Assembly (NCBI GenBank): GCA_009781635.1
Contig: WQXU01000009.1
Coordinates: forward strand, 42,739 to 106,738
Length of the DNA stretch: 64,000 nt
Direction: 5' to 3'
From: Treponema sp.
Lineage (GTDB): Bacteria; Spirochaetota; Spirochaetia; Treponematales; Breznakiellaceae
Shown: positions 17,535-26,809 of the stretch, in pieces
How positions within the stretch are numbered: position 1 is the first letter of the stretch
How the letters are laid out: the number at the start of each line of letters is the position of its first letter
Program-made: the position numbers and the translations under genes
The notes under the pieces: model-generated
The model's database searches: none
Told to the model about the DNA's origin: nothing
Seen by the model: the letters and a program-made list of their open reading frames with translations, nothing else

Positions 17535-18314
17535 ATGATTGATTCAAATGCCAAGCTGAAACTGCAATCTGTCAACCTGTTCTACGGCGATTTTCACGCT
17601 TTGGGCGATGTTACTTTTGATATTCCCGAGTGCGCAATAACCGCGATAATAGGACCTTCGGGCTGCGGCAAATCATCTCTTCTTCGTCTTTTTAACCGCA
17701 TGAACGACCTGATACCCGGCGTCAGAGTAGACGGCAGTATTTTTTTAAATGATATTCCAATTTACGGAAAAAATACGGATGTCGTTCATCTCAGGCAAAA
17801 GGTCGGAATGGTCTTTCAGAAACCGAACATTTTTCCAATGAGCATATATGACAATGTCATAATCGGCCCCAAGCACCACGGAATAAAAAACAAGCGTGAT
17901 TTGGAAATTATAATTGAACGGAGTTTGTCTCAAGTGGCGCTCTGGGATGAAGTAAAGGACAGTCTTGACAAACCCGGCCTTGGCCTTGCCATGGGACAGC
18001 AGCAGCGTTTATGCATAGCCCGCGCGCTGGCTGTAGAACCGGAAGTTATATTGATGGATGAATCCTGCAGCGCGCTTGATCCGGAATCCACAATGAAAAT
18101 AGAAGAGCTTATGATGGAACTTGCGCGCAATTATACCATCATCATAGTTACGCATAACATGGAACAGGCGCGCAGGGTATCCGATATGGCGGCATTTATG
18201 ATGATAGACAAGGCAAAAATAGGCAGGCTTGTAGAATACGAAAGAACATCTGATATTTTCTTAAACCCCAAAGACAAGCGCACAGAAGATTATATAACAG
18301 GCCGGTTTGGATAG
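17535..18314 (+). CDS. pstB: Phosphate ABC transporter ATPase 1, altered signature motif
   Basis: A 259-residue PstB-family ATPase. Walker A (GPSGCGKSS, Lys46), Q-loop (Gln95), Walker B with catalytic Glu176 (ILMDES) and H-loop His207 (VTHN) are intact. The ABC signature, which completes the partner's nucleotide site, is changed from LSGGQ to LAMGQ (151-155). The operon encodes a second ATPase with the opposite set of defects (20819-21580), so the two probably form a heterodimer on PstCA. It is unusual for the ATPase to come first in a pst operon. The Pho-box array lies directly upstream. The ribosome site is weak. Confidence 0.92.
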   Translation: MIDSNAKLKLQSVNLFYGDFHALGDVTFDIPECAITAIIGPSGCGKSSLLRLFNRMNDLIPGVRVDGSIFLNDIPIYGKNTDVVHLRQKVGMVFQKPNIFPMSIYDNVIIGPKHHGIKNKRDLEIIIERSLSQVALWDEVKDSLDKPGLGLAMGQQQRLCIARALAVEPEVILMDESCSALDPESTMKIEELMMELARNYTIIIVTHNMEQARRVSDMAAFMMIDKAKIGRLVEYERTSDIFLNPKDKRTEDYITGRFG

Positions 18315-18333
18315 GAGAGCAGGAGGAAGATTG

Positions 18334-19116
18334 ATGAAAGCATTTTGCTCATTTACATTGATTCTTTTAACACTCCTTTTATTCTCGTGCGAAAAAGGGA
18401 AGGCCAAAATCATCGCCGGCTCCACTTCGGTGCAGCCCTATGTCGAAGTGCTGGCGGAAGAGTTCATGATAATGTATCCCCATTATATGATAGACATTCA
18501 GGGCGGCGGATCTTCTGCCGGCATTACAGCAGTCGAATCCGGAGCTGCACAGCTTGGAATGACTTCCCGGGCCTTAAAGGATTCTGAATTGCATTTGTGG
18601 ACTGCCGGAATAGCCAGGGACGGACTTGCCATGATTATTAATCCCGGAAATCCTGTTAACAGTTTGACATTATCCCAAATTCGCAGCATTTATACAGGCG
18701 ATATTCAGGACTGGAGCGCACTCGGAGGGAATAACGCCAGAATACATATCATTGCCCGCGAAGAAGGCTCAGGAACAAGAAGCGCTTTTGAAGACATGGT
18801 AATGGATAATCTGCGGATCACTCCAAAGGCGATTGTTCAGGCCTCCAATGGAACTGTAAGACAATTGGTCGCAGGCGATCCCTATTCAATCGGGTTCATC
18901 TCTTTGGGACTGGTTGACAATACGGTAAAAGCATTACAATTGGATAATATTGCCGCAACGCAGGAAAATATACAAAACGGCAGCTACAGTCTTTACAGAG
19001 AGTTCCTGTTTGTATCCAAAGACAAGCCAGAAGGCGCTGCAATGGATTTTATTGAGTTTATCTTTTCTGCAGAAGGACAGCGGATAATAACCCAGGAAGG
19101 ACTTATAACAAGATGA
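18334..19116 (+). CDS. pstS: Phosphate-binding lipoprotein of first Pst system
   Basis: 260 residues with a lipoprotein signal (LLFSC, Cys about 19) and the PstS fold: GSTSVQP near the N-terminus, GGGSSAGI, and REEGSGTRSAFE, which form the phosphate pocket. It captures phosphate outside the membrane and delivers it to PstC/PstA. The start is the ATG at 18334, after AGGAGGA; the longer frame from 18307 has no signal at its end and overlaps pstB1. The lipid anchor fits a spirochaete, where PstS is often a lipoprotein. It overlaps pstC by ATGA. Confidence 0.93.
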   Translation: MKAFCSFTLILLTLLLFSCEKGKAKIIAGSTSVQPYVEVLAEEFMIMYPHYMIDIQGGGSSAGITAVESGAAQLGMTSRALKDSELHLWTAGIARDGLAMIINPGNPVNSLTLSQIRSIYTGDIQDWSALGGNNARIHIIAREEGSGTRSAFEDMVMDNLRITPKAIVQASNGTVRQLVAGDPYSIGFISLGLVDNTVKALQLDNIAATQENIQNGSYSLYREFLFVSKDKPEGAAMDFIEFIFSAEGQRIITQEGLITR

Positions 19117-19976
19117 TTAGAAAAGGACTTCAAAAATTAAAGCTGGAAAACATCCCGGGACGTATTCTGCTTGCTCTTGCCTTTTCATCCATATCAGCAC
19201 TGGCGCTTATAACTGTATTTATTATCATTAACGGCCTGCCGATTATTGCAAAAACAGGTTTATGGAATTTTATTTTTGGCATGTCCTGGGCGCCAAGTCA
19301 CGGCGAATATGGAATTTTCCCAATGATAGTCGGAACCGTAACTGTTACGCTTGGAGCCGCGCTAATCGGAGTTCCAATCGGCATCTGCTGCAGTATTTTT
19401 CTTTCCGAGTTTGCGCCGGCAACTTTAAGAAACATATTCAGGCCTGCCATACAATTGCTTGCAGGCATTCCCTCGGTTGTATACGGCTTTTGGGGATTAT
19501 TGTTTATTGTTCCATTTATACGCGATTATCTTGGAGGGCCGGGACTTAGCATACTTGCCGGCTCCATCATACTTGCCATCATGGTTTTGCCGACGATTAT
19601 AAGCATCACAGAAGTATCTATACTTGCTCTGCCGCGCCAGTATAAAGAGGGAGCGCTCGCACTTGGGCTTACGCACTGGCAGACAATACACGCAGTTATT
19701 TTACCGTCCGCAAAATCAGGGATTGTCGCTGCTGTCATTTTAGGCATAGGACGGGCAATCGGAGAGACGATGGCAGTCATTATGGTGTTGGGCAATGCCG
19801 TAGCGGTTCCTGAATCAATCCTTGATCCTGTAAGAACATTGACAACTAACATCGGCATCGAAATGGGATACGCATCCGGGCCGCACCAGGAAGCGCTCTT
19901 TGCAACAGGCATTGTGCTGTTTGTTATCATTATGGTTTTGAATGCGTCTGCGCAGTATATAACGAGGAAGAAGTGA
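19113..19976 (+). CDS. pstC: Phosphate ABC transporter permease PstC, first system
   Basis: 287 residues, about six transmembrane helices, with the BPD_transp_1 domain. The coupling-helix region that contacts the ATPase is present (EVSILALPRQYKEGALALGLTHWQT, shown by the EGALALG core). The periplasmic loop after TM1 is short (about 35 residues), as in typical PstC, unlike the second system's PstC. The start overlaps the pstS stop (ATGA), and its stop overlaps the pstA start (TGATG), so the three are translationally coupled. Confidence 0.93.
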   Translation: MIRKGLQKLKLENIPGRILLALAFSSISALALITVFIIINGLPIIAKTGLWNFIFGMSWAPSHGEYGIFPMIVGTVTVTLGAALIGVPIGICCSIFLSEFAPATLRNIFRPAIQLLAGIPSVVYGFWGLLFIVPFIRDYLGGPGLSILAGSIILAIMVLPTIISITEVSILALPRQYKEGALALGLTHWQTIHAVILPSAKSGIVAAVILGIGRAIGETMAVIMVLGNAVAVPESILDPVRTLTTNIGIEMGYASGPHQEALFATGIVLFVIIMVLNASAQYITRKK

Positions 19977-20812
19977 TGCTTATTACCCCGCGCACAAGTG
20001 AAAGAATCGCAAAGGCCCTGATTTGGTCTTCCGCTCTCTTTGTGCTTGTCGTTTTAACTGCCATTATCATTTATATACTTTTAAAGGGTCTGCCTATTAT
20101 AAACTGGAGTTTTCTGACAGAAATTCCGCGCAGCATGGGACGCACAGGCGGTATTTCCTCTACCATAATCGGCACTATTTTGATAACCCTTGTAGCGATT
20201 ATAATAGCGGCTCCCTTCGGCATTGGAACAGCATTCTATCTTGCCGAATATACAAAAGAAAATATGATAACGCGCATTATCCGCTTCAGCGCTGAATCTC
20301 TTGCGGGTATTCCTTCAATTGTGTACGGCTTATTTGGTTTTATCTTTTTCGTAATATATTTAAGGTTAGGCTTTTCCATTATATCCGGCGGATTTACATT
20401 GGCATTCATGATCCTGCCCACTATTATCCGTACATCGGAAGAGGCAATCCGCGCCGTTCCCAATTCGTACCGCGAAGTGAGCTTTTCACTTGGTGCTACA
20501 AAATGGCAGACGATCATAAAAGTCGTTTTTCCTTCGGCGCTTCAGGGGATTGTAAACGGCGTTATACTGAGCGTTGGACGCTGTGTCGCTGAGACAGCGG
20601 CTGTTATTCTCACCGCAGGCTCGGTTCTGCGGATGCCCTCATCGCTTTTTTCATCATCACGCAGCATGGCTGTTCACTTTTATATATTGGCGGTAGAGGG
20701 AATTTCCATGGAGAATGCCTACGGCACGGCTGCTCTTTTAATAATTTTAATATTCCTGATTAATGTTATCGCAAATACAATGGTAAACAGATTTATGGCA
20801 AAGGGCCGGTAA
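19973..20812 (+). CDS. pstA: Phosphate ABC transporter permease PstA, first system
   Basis: 279 residues, six predicted transmembrane helices, with the PstA-specific pattern (AGIPSIVYGLFGFIFF, TSEEAIRAVPNSYREVSFSLGATKWQT core region, GRCVAETAAVILTAG). It forms the membrane channel with PstC. An AGGAAG site lies in the end of pstC. It ends seven bases before the second ATPase gene. No defect seen. Confidence 0.93.
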   Translation: MMLITPRTSERIAKALIWSSALFVLVVLTAIIIYILLKGLPIINWSFLTEIPRSMGRTGGISSTIIGTILITLVAIIIAAPFGIGTAFYLAEYTKENMITRIIRFSAESLAGIPSIVYGLFGFIFFVIYLRLGFSIISGGFTLAFMILPTIIRTSEEAIRAVPNSYREVSFSLGATKWQTIIKVVFPSALQGIVNGVILSVGRCVAETAAVILTAGSVLRMPSSLFSSSRSMAVHFYILAVEGISMENAYGTAALLIILIFLINVIANTMVNRFMAKGR

Positions 20813-20818
20813 ACTATT

Positions 20819-21580
20819 ATGGAAGAAAGAATAAAGATATCAATAAAAAATCTAAATTGTTTCTTCGGCCAAAAACAGGTTATAAACGATCTTAATATCG
20901 ATATCCGCGCAAATGAGATACTGTCTGTTTTCGGTCCTGCAAACTCGGGGATCACAACATTATTGCGCACTCTAAACCGCCTCTGCGATTTAAATCCTGA
21001 GGCGCGCATAGAAGGCGGGATTCTTATGGATGCGTTGGATATATTTGATCCTGCCATCAGTGTAACAGAGCTGCGCCGGAAAGTTGGAATGGTTTTTGAC
21101 GTGCCGACTCCGCTTCCGGTTTCAATTTTTGACAATATTGCATACGGCCCGCGCTTAAGCGGCAATAAAAATAAAAACGATATTGATGATATCGTTGAGC
21201 AGTCCTTAAGCATGGCAGTGTTATGGGATGAGGTTAAAGACAGGCTTAAAATACCTGCTATGAGTTTATCGGGAGGCCAGCAGCAGCGCCTTTGCATCGC
21301 GCGGGTTTTGGCGCTTAAGCCCGAAGTGATTCTTTTGGACAGGCCCTGTTCGGGGCTCGATCCTATATCAACAGCGAAGATCGAAGAGTCGCTTATCGAT
21401 CTTAAAAAACATTTTACAATTATAATTGCCCCGCACAATGTACAGCAGGCAGGACGCATATCGGACAGGGTTGCATTCATGCTGATGGGACAGTTAATAG
21501 AAGAAGGATTAAAAACTGATGTTTTCTCGAACCCGAAGCACAGCAAGACAAGCGATTATATAACAGGACGATTCGGCTGA
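20819..21580 (+). CDS. Degenerate PstB paralogue, lacking Walker A Lys and catalytic Glu
   Basis: 253 residues, clearly PstB-like from end to end (YITGRFG terminus shared with the other copies) but with catalytic positions lost. Walker A reads GPANSGITT (Ile45 in place of Lys), the Q-loop Gln is Asp94, and the Glu after Walker B is Arg175 (LLDRPCSGLDP). The ABC signature LSGGQ (150-154) and H-loop His206 are kept. Alone it should not hydrolyse ATP. In a heterodimer its intact signature would complete the good site of ATPase 1, while its own site would pair with the altered LAMGQ. The open frame and clean family pattern argue against a pseudogene. It is last in the operon, six bases after pstA. 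Confidence 0.88.
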   Translation: MEERIKISIKNLNCFFGQKQVINDLNIDIRANEILSVFGPANSGITTLLRTLNRLCDLNPEARIEGGILMDALDIFDPAISVTELRRKVGMVFDVPTPLPVSIFDNIAYGPRLSGNKNKNDIDDIVEQSLSMAVLWDEVKDRLKIPAMSLSGGQQQRLCIARVLALKPEVILLDRPCSGLDPISTAKIEESLIDLKKHFTIIIAPHNVQQAGRISDRVAFMLMGQLIEEGLKTDVFSNPKHSKTSDYITGRFG

Positions 21581-21588
21581 TACTTTTC

Positions 21589-22932
21589 CTATACTTTAAT
21601 TTTAAATGGTTTTAACAAAAAGACTTCTCTTCCCTTCCAAAACCTTAAAAGATTTATGATGCCGCGGACAAACTCGTCTGCAAAATAAGTTATAAATACT
21701 CCCCACAGACCCAGATTAAAAATAAAAATAAGAACATAAGAAAGTGACGGTACAAGAACGGTGCCGAAAATCTGACTGTAAAACATCCATTTTGTATCTC
21801 CCATACCGCGAATTCCATGACCTGTTACAATATTCACCGCCTGCGGAAACATTATAAAGGCGGAAAATATCAGGAACGGAGATGCAAAAGAAATAAATGA
21901 TACTTCCGATGTAAACATACCTAATATTCCTTTGGGGAAAATACAGAATATAATTGTTACAGCAACGCATATAATTAATGAATAATTCAAACATTTAAAT
22001 CCTATGCTAACCGCCTGATCGTGTTCATTCCCGCCTGTTTTTTGAGCTGCCAGAGTCATAGCCGCTTTTCCAAAACCCAGATATAACAGAACCGATAATG
22101 ACTTAAGCGAAAAAACAAGCGTATAAATGCCTGTTGCAAGTATATCTATCCTGTTAAGGAATGAAACTATAAATAAATTTCCTACACTCCAAAATGCAAA
22201 TTCAGCTCCTGACGGAAGTCCTATTTTAAATACATTTTTATATAAATTAAAATCAAATTTAATAATATTTCCAAGTTTTACCCTAAACGGGATTTTTTTT
22301 CTTTTTAAGATATAGATAAACAAAAACGGAATTGCAGCGGAATTGGAAATTATGGTTGCCAGCGCTGCGCCTTCTATCTCCATTCTTGGGAACCCGAACT
22401 TGCCGTAAATTAAAATCCAGTCCAGCAGAATATTTAAAACATTGCTGATAATGCCGGCAACCATTATCATCTTGGTAAATCCAATACCCTGTAAAATGGA
22501 TCCGCATGTAGATGCAATCCCCAGAATAAATAAACTAAAGGATATGATTCTTATATAATTTGATGCATATTCAAGAATAGGCTGCTGCACTCCCATCACT
22601 TTAAACATCCAGGATGAACAGAAAAAGAAATACAGGAATGCTATTACCGGAAATATTGAATTTCCTATAAATGAGCATTCTGCGTATCTTCGGCTTAATG
22701 CATAGTCCTTTGCTCCGATGCTTTGAGCAACCAGGATTGTTGTTCCCGAGCATATGCCGAAAATAATAAAAGTTACTGCATTGTAAGGAACAAGAGAATT
22801 GCCAATAGCGGAGAAGAATTCAGGATTAATCTGCCCGAGCATAGCTCTGTCAACCCAAATCTGAATGTGAATGCTAAACTGCTGAATAATGATTGGAACC
22901 GCTATTGCGAATATTTTTTTTGTATTTCCCAC
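21589..22932 (-). CDS. MATE-family multidrug/sodium antiporter
   Basis: 447 residues, about twelve transmembrane helices in two homologous halves, with the MATE N-terminal pattern (AVPIIIQQFSIHIQIWVDRAMLG) and the repeat in the second half (FKIGLPSGAEFAFWSVGNLFIVSFLNRI). MATE proteins export cationic drugs or metabolites using Na+ or H+ gradients. The start is a GTG at 22932, seven bases after AAGG. It sits between the two pst operons without an obvious link to phosphate; the base composition is more AT-rich than its neighbours, so it may be a later insertion between them (inference). Confidence 0.9.
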   Translation of the reverse strand: MGNTKKIFAIAVPIIIQQFSIHIQIWVDRAMLGQINPEFFSAIGNSLVPYNAVTFIIFGICSGTTILVAQSIGAKDYALSRRYAECSFIGNSIFPVIAFLYFFFCSSWMFKVMGVQQPILEYASNYIRIISFSLFILGIASTCGSILQGIGFTKMIMVAGIISNVLNILLDWILIYGKFGFPRMEIEGAALATIISNSAAIPFLFIYILKRKKIPFRVKLGNIIKFDFNLYKNVFKIGLPSGAEFAFWSVGNLFIVSFLNRIDILATGIYTLVFSLKSLSVLLYLGFGKAAMTLAAQKTGGNEHDQAVSIGFKCLNYSLIICVAVTIIFCIFPKGILGMFTSEVSFISFASPFLIFSAFIMFPQAVNIVTGHGIRGMGDTKWMFYSQIFGTVLVPSLSYVLIFIFNLGLWGVFITYFADEFVRGIINLLRFWKGREVFLLKPFKIKV

Positions 22933-23042
22933 AGAATAACCTTAACTGTTTTATATACTATTATAATTAGCATTTTTAATCATTTATTTCTATTGGTATA
23001 GCTGCAAGAGGTGTTTATATAGTCTGGTATTAAAGAATGATT

Positions 23043-23801
23043 TTAGCCGAATCTTCCGGAAATATAGTCTTCTGTTCTTTTATCCTGCGGGTTTGTAAAA
23101 ACTTCTTTTGTGTCATTGTACTCAATTAATTCACCCAGGAGGAAAAACGCTGTCCTGTTACTGACCCTGGATGCCTGATGCATTGCATGCGTTACAAGAA
23201 TAATGCTGTATTCTTTTTTTAACTCCCCGATAAGCTCTTCGATGCGGCCTGTGGCAATCGGATCAAGGGCGCTTGTCGGCTCGTCCATAAGAATTATTTC
23301 CGGCTCCATTGCGATACTCCTTGCAATGCAGAGCCGCTGCTGCTGCCCGCCCGAAAGAGCCTGCGCCGGTTTTTTAAGCCTGTCCTTTACTTCGCCCCAG
23401 AGCGCGGCTTTTTTCAGCGATGTTTCCACGATGTCTGCAAGAACGCGCTTGTCTCTTATACCCTGCATGCGTTTGCCGTACGCGACATTGTCAAAGACTG
23501 TCATGTTAAACGGATTGGGCTTTTGGAAAACCATGCCTATGCGGCTGCGGAGTTCCGTTACATCCATTGAGCCGTAAATGTTCATTCCATCAAGTAGAAC
23601 TTCTCCTGTTATACGGCAGGAAGGGATAAGATCATTCATGCGGTTTAATATTCTGATAAAAGTCGATTTGCCGCAGCCTGAGGGTCCGATAAGAGCGGCT
23701 ACGTCTCCCTTTTCAATTGAAAAGTTTACATTTATTAGCGCCTGGAAATCGCCGTAAAAAAGATCAAGGTTCCGGACTTCTATTTTTCTGTCGTTCATCA
23801 T
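23043..23801 (-). CDS. pstB: Phosphate ABC transporter ATPase, second system (canonical)
   Basis: 252 residues with every ATPase motif in standard form: Walker [11 protein letters not shown]-loop VFQKPN, signature LSGGQQQR, Walker [13 protein letters not shown] and H-loop VTHA. It can act as an ordinary homodimer, which makes it the reference against which the two altered copies of the first operon stand out. ATG codons at 23801 and 23798 are both possible; the second is better spaced from GGAG and overlaps the pstA stop. Last gene of the operon pstS-pstC-pstA-pstB. Confidence 0.95.
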   Translation of the reverse strand: MMNDRKIEVRNLDLFYGDFQALINVNFSIEKGDVAALIGPSGCGKSTFIRILNRMNDLIPSCRITGEVLLDGMNIYGSMDVTELRSRIGMVFQKPNPFNMTVFDNVAYGKRMQGIRDKRVLADIVETSLKKAALWGEVKDRLKKPAQALSGGQQQRLCIARSIAMEPEIILMDEPTSALDPIATGRIEELIGELKKEYSIILVTHAMHQASRVSNRTAFFLLGELIEYNDTKEVFTNPQDKRTEDYISGRFG

Positions 23802-24637
23802 ATATCTCCAAGCCTTTTTCTGAAATTTGAAGTTAGTATCTTTGTTGCGGTATTGATAACCACAACCAGTATTACAAGTACGGATGCGGTTGCAAATGCA
23901 ATGCCGAAATCTTCCGGGCGCACTGCTTCGTTTGTAAGGTAGAAAAGATGAATAGTAAGCGTCCTGCCTGATTCAAATATGGTGCGCGGCATATTTTTTG
24001 CAAGGCCGACTGTAAGCAGCACAGGCGCAGATTCCCCGACAACACGCCCTATGGCAAGAATGACAGAAGTTAAAATCCCGGGGAGAGCCGACGGCAAAAC
24101 AACAAACACTGTTGTCTGAAATTTTGTTGCGCCCAATGCAAGGGAACCTTCCCTGAATGAATCCGGAATTGCTTTTAACGATTCCTCTGTTGTCCTTATA
24201 ATGACAGGCAGAATCATTATGCTTAATGTAAATGATCCTGCAATTATTGACTGGCCGAAATTTAAAATACGGCAGAACACAAGAAGCCCGAAAAGGCCGT
24301 AAATAATAGAGGGGATTCCGGCGAGAGTTTCAATCGCAAGCCTTAAGATTCTTATAAAAGACGAGTTGCCGGAATACTCATTCAAGAAAATTGCAGTCGC
24401 AAGCCCTACAGGCAAAGCGACTGCGATTGAAACAATCACCACATAAAGGGTTGTTACAATCATGGGAAGTATGCCGGTTTCGGCGCTTGTAAGAAAACGC
24501 AGATTAAGAAAACCGGCCTGCGACCTGAAAATATAAATTATAACAAATAACAAAGCTGCAATAACGCCGGCTGCAGTTGCCGCCATGATTCCGTATAACA
24601 GCGAGTCACATATTTTTCTTTTTAATAATTGTTTCAT
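23798..24637 (-). CDS. pstA: Phosphate ABC transporter permease PstA, second system
   Basis: 279 residues with six transmembrane helices and PstA hallmarks ([48 protein letters not shown]). It pairs with the PstC encoded five bases upstream. Its stop overlaps the start of pstB. Similar to the first system's PstA in length and motif order, so the two operons are paralogous. Confidence 0.94.
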   Translation of the reverse strand: MKQLLKRKICDSLLYGIMAATAAGVIAALLFVIIYIFRSQAGFLNLRFLTSAETGILPMIVTTLYVVIVSIAVALPVGLATAIFLNEYSGNSSFIRILRLAIETLAGIPSIIYGLFGLLVFCRILNFGQSIIAGSFTLSIMILPVIIRTTEESLKAIPDSFREGSLALGATKFQTTVFVVLPSALPGILTSVILAIGRVVGESAPVLLTVGLAKNMPRTIFESGRTLTIHLFYLTNEAVRPEDFGIAFATASVLVILVVVINTATKILTSNFRKRLGDI

Positions 24638-24642
24638 AATAC

Positions 24643-25827
24643 CTAAGCGTCCATCCGCCTTCTAAACCATAAAATAAAACTGTTAAGGATCAAAATGATC
24701 GAAAATAAAGTAACGCCTATCGAAAACAGCATCTCGCTGTGACGGCCAGAGGCATAACCCATCTCCATGGCAATAGTGGAAGTAAGCGTTCTTACGCTGG
24801 AAAGAGGGTTAATTGTAAGGTGAGGCGAATTACCGGCAACCAGAATAACCGCCATTGTTTCTCCTACTGCCCGCGAAATTCCAAGGATAATGCCGGCAAT
24901 TACTCCGGAGTTTGCGTGAGGCAAAACAACTCTCCATGCTGTCTGCATCCTGCTGGCTCCAAGGGAAAGGCTTGCCTCTCTTACAGACAGAGGCACTGCG
25001 CGCAGAGAGGTTTCTGCAATTGTTATAACAGTCGGCAGTATCATCAGGGCCAATACGATTATGGCGGAAAGAAGCGTATTGCCGGACGGTATGTTAAAAG
25101 CAGTCCGCACAAACGGAACTATTACCATAAGACCGAAAAATCCGTACACTACAGAAGGAATTCCTGCAAGCAGTTCAACGCCGGCGCGTACGACTGAGGC
25201 CGGTTTTGGTTTAAGAAACTCCGCCATAAAAAGAGCGCACAGCAATGCAACCGGAACTCCAAGTAAAATGGCGCCAAAGCTTGCTATTAAAGTTCCTACA
25301 ATCATCGGGAATATCCCGAAAACCTTATCCCTGTCCGGGCGCCACTCAAGCCCGCTTATAAATTTTCCAAAACCGTACGGCGGCTCCGGAAGAATGACAT
25401 GGATTCTCTGCGCTAAAGACGGAATGGCTGACGGCCAGCTGACTGTATACACATAACCTTCAGGATATGTAATATTTACTTCGCCGTTATACGAAAATGA
25501 AAGCATTTTTTCCGCATCTTTTTCGTAATTGTCAATTTTTATTTCCAGCAATTTATCTTCATCTTCGGAATGAATACGAATCGAAATAAAATCAGTATTC
25601 CCTGGAATATCTATAAATGTATTATGCTCTTTATAAAATGTGCCGTTTACGGTCATTTCATCAATCCGCTGGGCAACAAGCCTGACATTTGAATGTGTAG
25701 ATGTAAAAAAGGGCATGCCGCCCTGCGCAAAGACAAACAGCAAAATGGCTCCCAATGCCAGTACAGAAAAGAGAGCCACAATGCTGACCAGATGCTTAAA
25801 AAAAACATCTGTTATTTTTCGATTCAT
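24643..25827 (-). CDS. pstC: Phosphate ABC transporter permease PstC with extra periplasmic domain
   Basis: 394 residues, about 100 longer than the first system's PstC. TM1 (about 13-33) is followed by a soluble stretch of roughly 120 residues (about 38-165, rich in charged and beta-type sequence) before the standard permease core resumes (FGIFPMIVGTLIASFGAILLGVPVALL). The core has the usual motifs (AGIPSVVYGFFGLMVIVPF, TSLRAVPLSVREASLSLGASRMQT core, GRAVGETMAVILVAGNSPH with Ser before the Arg). The insertion would face the periplasm, where it could contact PstS. Nothing in it resembles a family I know. Confidence 0.92.
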   Translation of the reverse strand: MNRKITDVFFKHLVSIVALFSVLALGAILLFVFAQGGMPFFTSTHSNVRLVAQRIDEMTVNGTFYKEHNTFIDIPGNTDFISIRIHSEDEDKLLEIKIDNYEKDAEKMLSFSYNGEVNITYPEGYVYTVSWPSAIPSLAQRIHVILPEPPYGFGKFISGLEWRPDRDKVFGIFPMIVGTLIASFGAILLGVPVALLCALFMAEFLKPKPASVVRAGVELLAGIPSVVYGFFGLMVIVPFVRTAFNIPSGNTLLSAIIVLALMILPTVITIAETSLRAVPLSVREASLSLGASRMQTAWRVVLPHANSGVIAGIILGISRAVGETMAVILVAGNSPHLTINPLSSVRTLTSTIAMEMGYASGRHSEMLFSIGVTLFSIILILNSFILWFRRRMDA

Positions 25828-25852
25828 GCTAAATCCGGCGATACAGAAAAAT

Positions 25853-26668
25853 CTATCTTACAGGAATCCAGCTGCTGCGGACAATAGCCTGACCTGCAGA
25901 GCTAAGCATCCACTCAATAAACGCCCTGCTTTCGGCATGGAGATTATTTCCGGCAAGAACGATAAAGGGACGGGCAACTCTGTAAGTACCGCTTACAACA
26001 TTCGCGCTTGTAGGAGCAACTCCGCCTACAGAAATGGCCTTGATTGTATCATCTACCGAACCAAGAGAAATATAACCGATGGCATTGGGGTTTTGAACGA
26101 TACCGGCTTTGATTGCGCCTGTACTTGTTGATTCATTGGCTCCTGCGACAAGCCTGCCCTGGAAACCAACAATTTCTTCAAACGCTCCCCTTGTTCCGGA
26201 ACCTGCTTCGCGGCTTACAACCGCAATCGGGGCATTAGCGCCGCCAACCTGGCTCCAGTTGGTGATTGTGCCGGTGTAGATACCGCGAATCTGATCAACT
26301 GTGAGATTTGATACGCTGTTATTCCTGTTCACGATAACTGCAATGCCGTCGATGGCTACGATTTCGGCCCTTAATCCCCTTCCCTGTTCTGCAGGTGTAA
26401 GCTCGCGGCTTGACATGCCAATCTGGTAGGTGACGCCTGCATTTGTGATACCGTCGCCGGAACCTGTTCCGTTAATGTTTACCTTGATATTAGGTTTTAC
26501 TTTTGCATATTCTGCTGCAAACATTTCCATTAACGGAGTTACCGAAGTTGATCCGCCAACTTCGATTGTATAAGCCGATCCTGATGATCCTGCTTCCTGA
26601 CCGCCGCCGGCAAATGCGCCTGTAAGAACAAAAGCCGCCATTAACACTGCAATAACTTTAATCTTCAT
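25853..26668 (-). CDS. pstS: Phosphate-binding protein of second Pst system
   Basis: 271 residues. The signal peptide ends in the FAGGGQE pattern common among Treponema exported proteins, with no lipobox cysteine, so unlike the first system's PstS this one looks soluble or differently anchored. Phosphate-pocket motifs: GGSTSVTP, GTGSGDGI, and SREAGSGTRGAFEE. The GGGAG site is well placed before the ATG. First gene of the minus-strand operon; the second Pho-box array lies 45 bases upstream. Confidence 0.95.
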   Translation of the reverse strand: MKIKVIAVLMAAFVLTGAFAGGGQEAGSSGSAYTIEVGGSTSVTPLMEMFAAEYAKVKPNIKVNINGTGSGDGITNAGVTYQIGMSSRELTPAEQGRGLRAEIVAIDGIAVIVNRNNSVSNLTVDQIRGIYTGTITNWSQVGGANAPIAVVSREAGSGTRGAFEEIVGFQGRLVAGANESTSTGAIKAGIVQNPNAIGYISLGSVDDTIKAISVGGVAPTSANVVSGTYRVARPFIVLAGNNLHAESRAFIEWMLSSAGQAIVRSSWIPVR

Positions 26669-26712
26669 AATTTACTCCCTAAGTAAAAAGTTAAGAAAAG
26701 AGTATTTATATC

Positions 26713-26756
26713 ATGTTAAAGAAAAATGAATGAATTGTTAAAACTTGGTTAAACTT
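26713..26756 (+). promoter_or_regulatory. Pho-box array between pstS and the ZIP gene
   Basis: Four 11-bp direct repeats with cores TTAA (26716), TGAA (26727), TTAA (26738) and TTAA (26749). It aligns without gaps to the array at 17446. It lies 45 bases from the pstS start (minus) and 54 bases from the ZIP gene start (plus). Relative to repeat direction it is the ZIP gene, not pstS, that occupies the position pstB1 has at the first array, so either or both genes could be controlled. Confidence 0.75.
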
Positions 26757-26809
26757 CTGCCGGGTAAAAGAGGCTTATAATTAATTAATTTTTATCTTAG
26801 TATACAGTT

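Noticed and set aside
20719..21546. 275-codon open frame on the minus strand
   Set aside because: Antisense to the second PstB copy, which has clear ATPase-family sequence over its entire length.
20819..21580. Second PstB copy as a decaying pseudogene
   Set aside because: The frame is open and the signature, H-loop, D-loop and C-terminus are conserved; changes hit only positions that matter for its own ATP site, and they match those of its partner.
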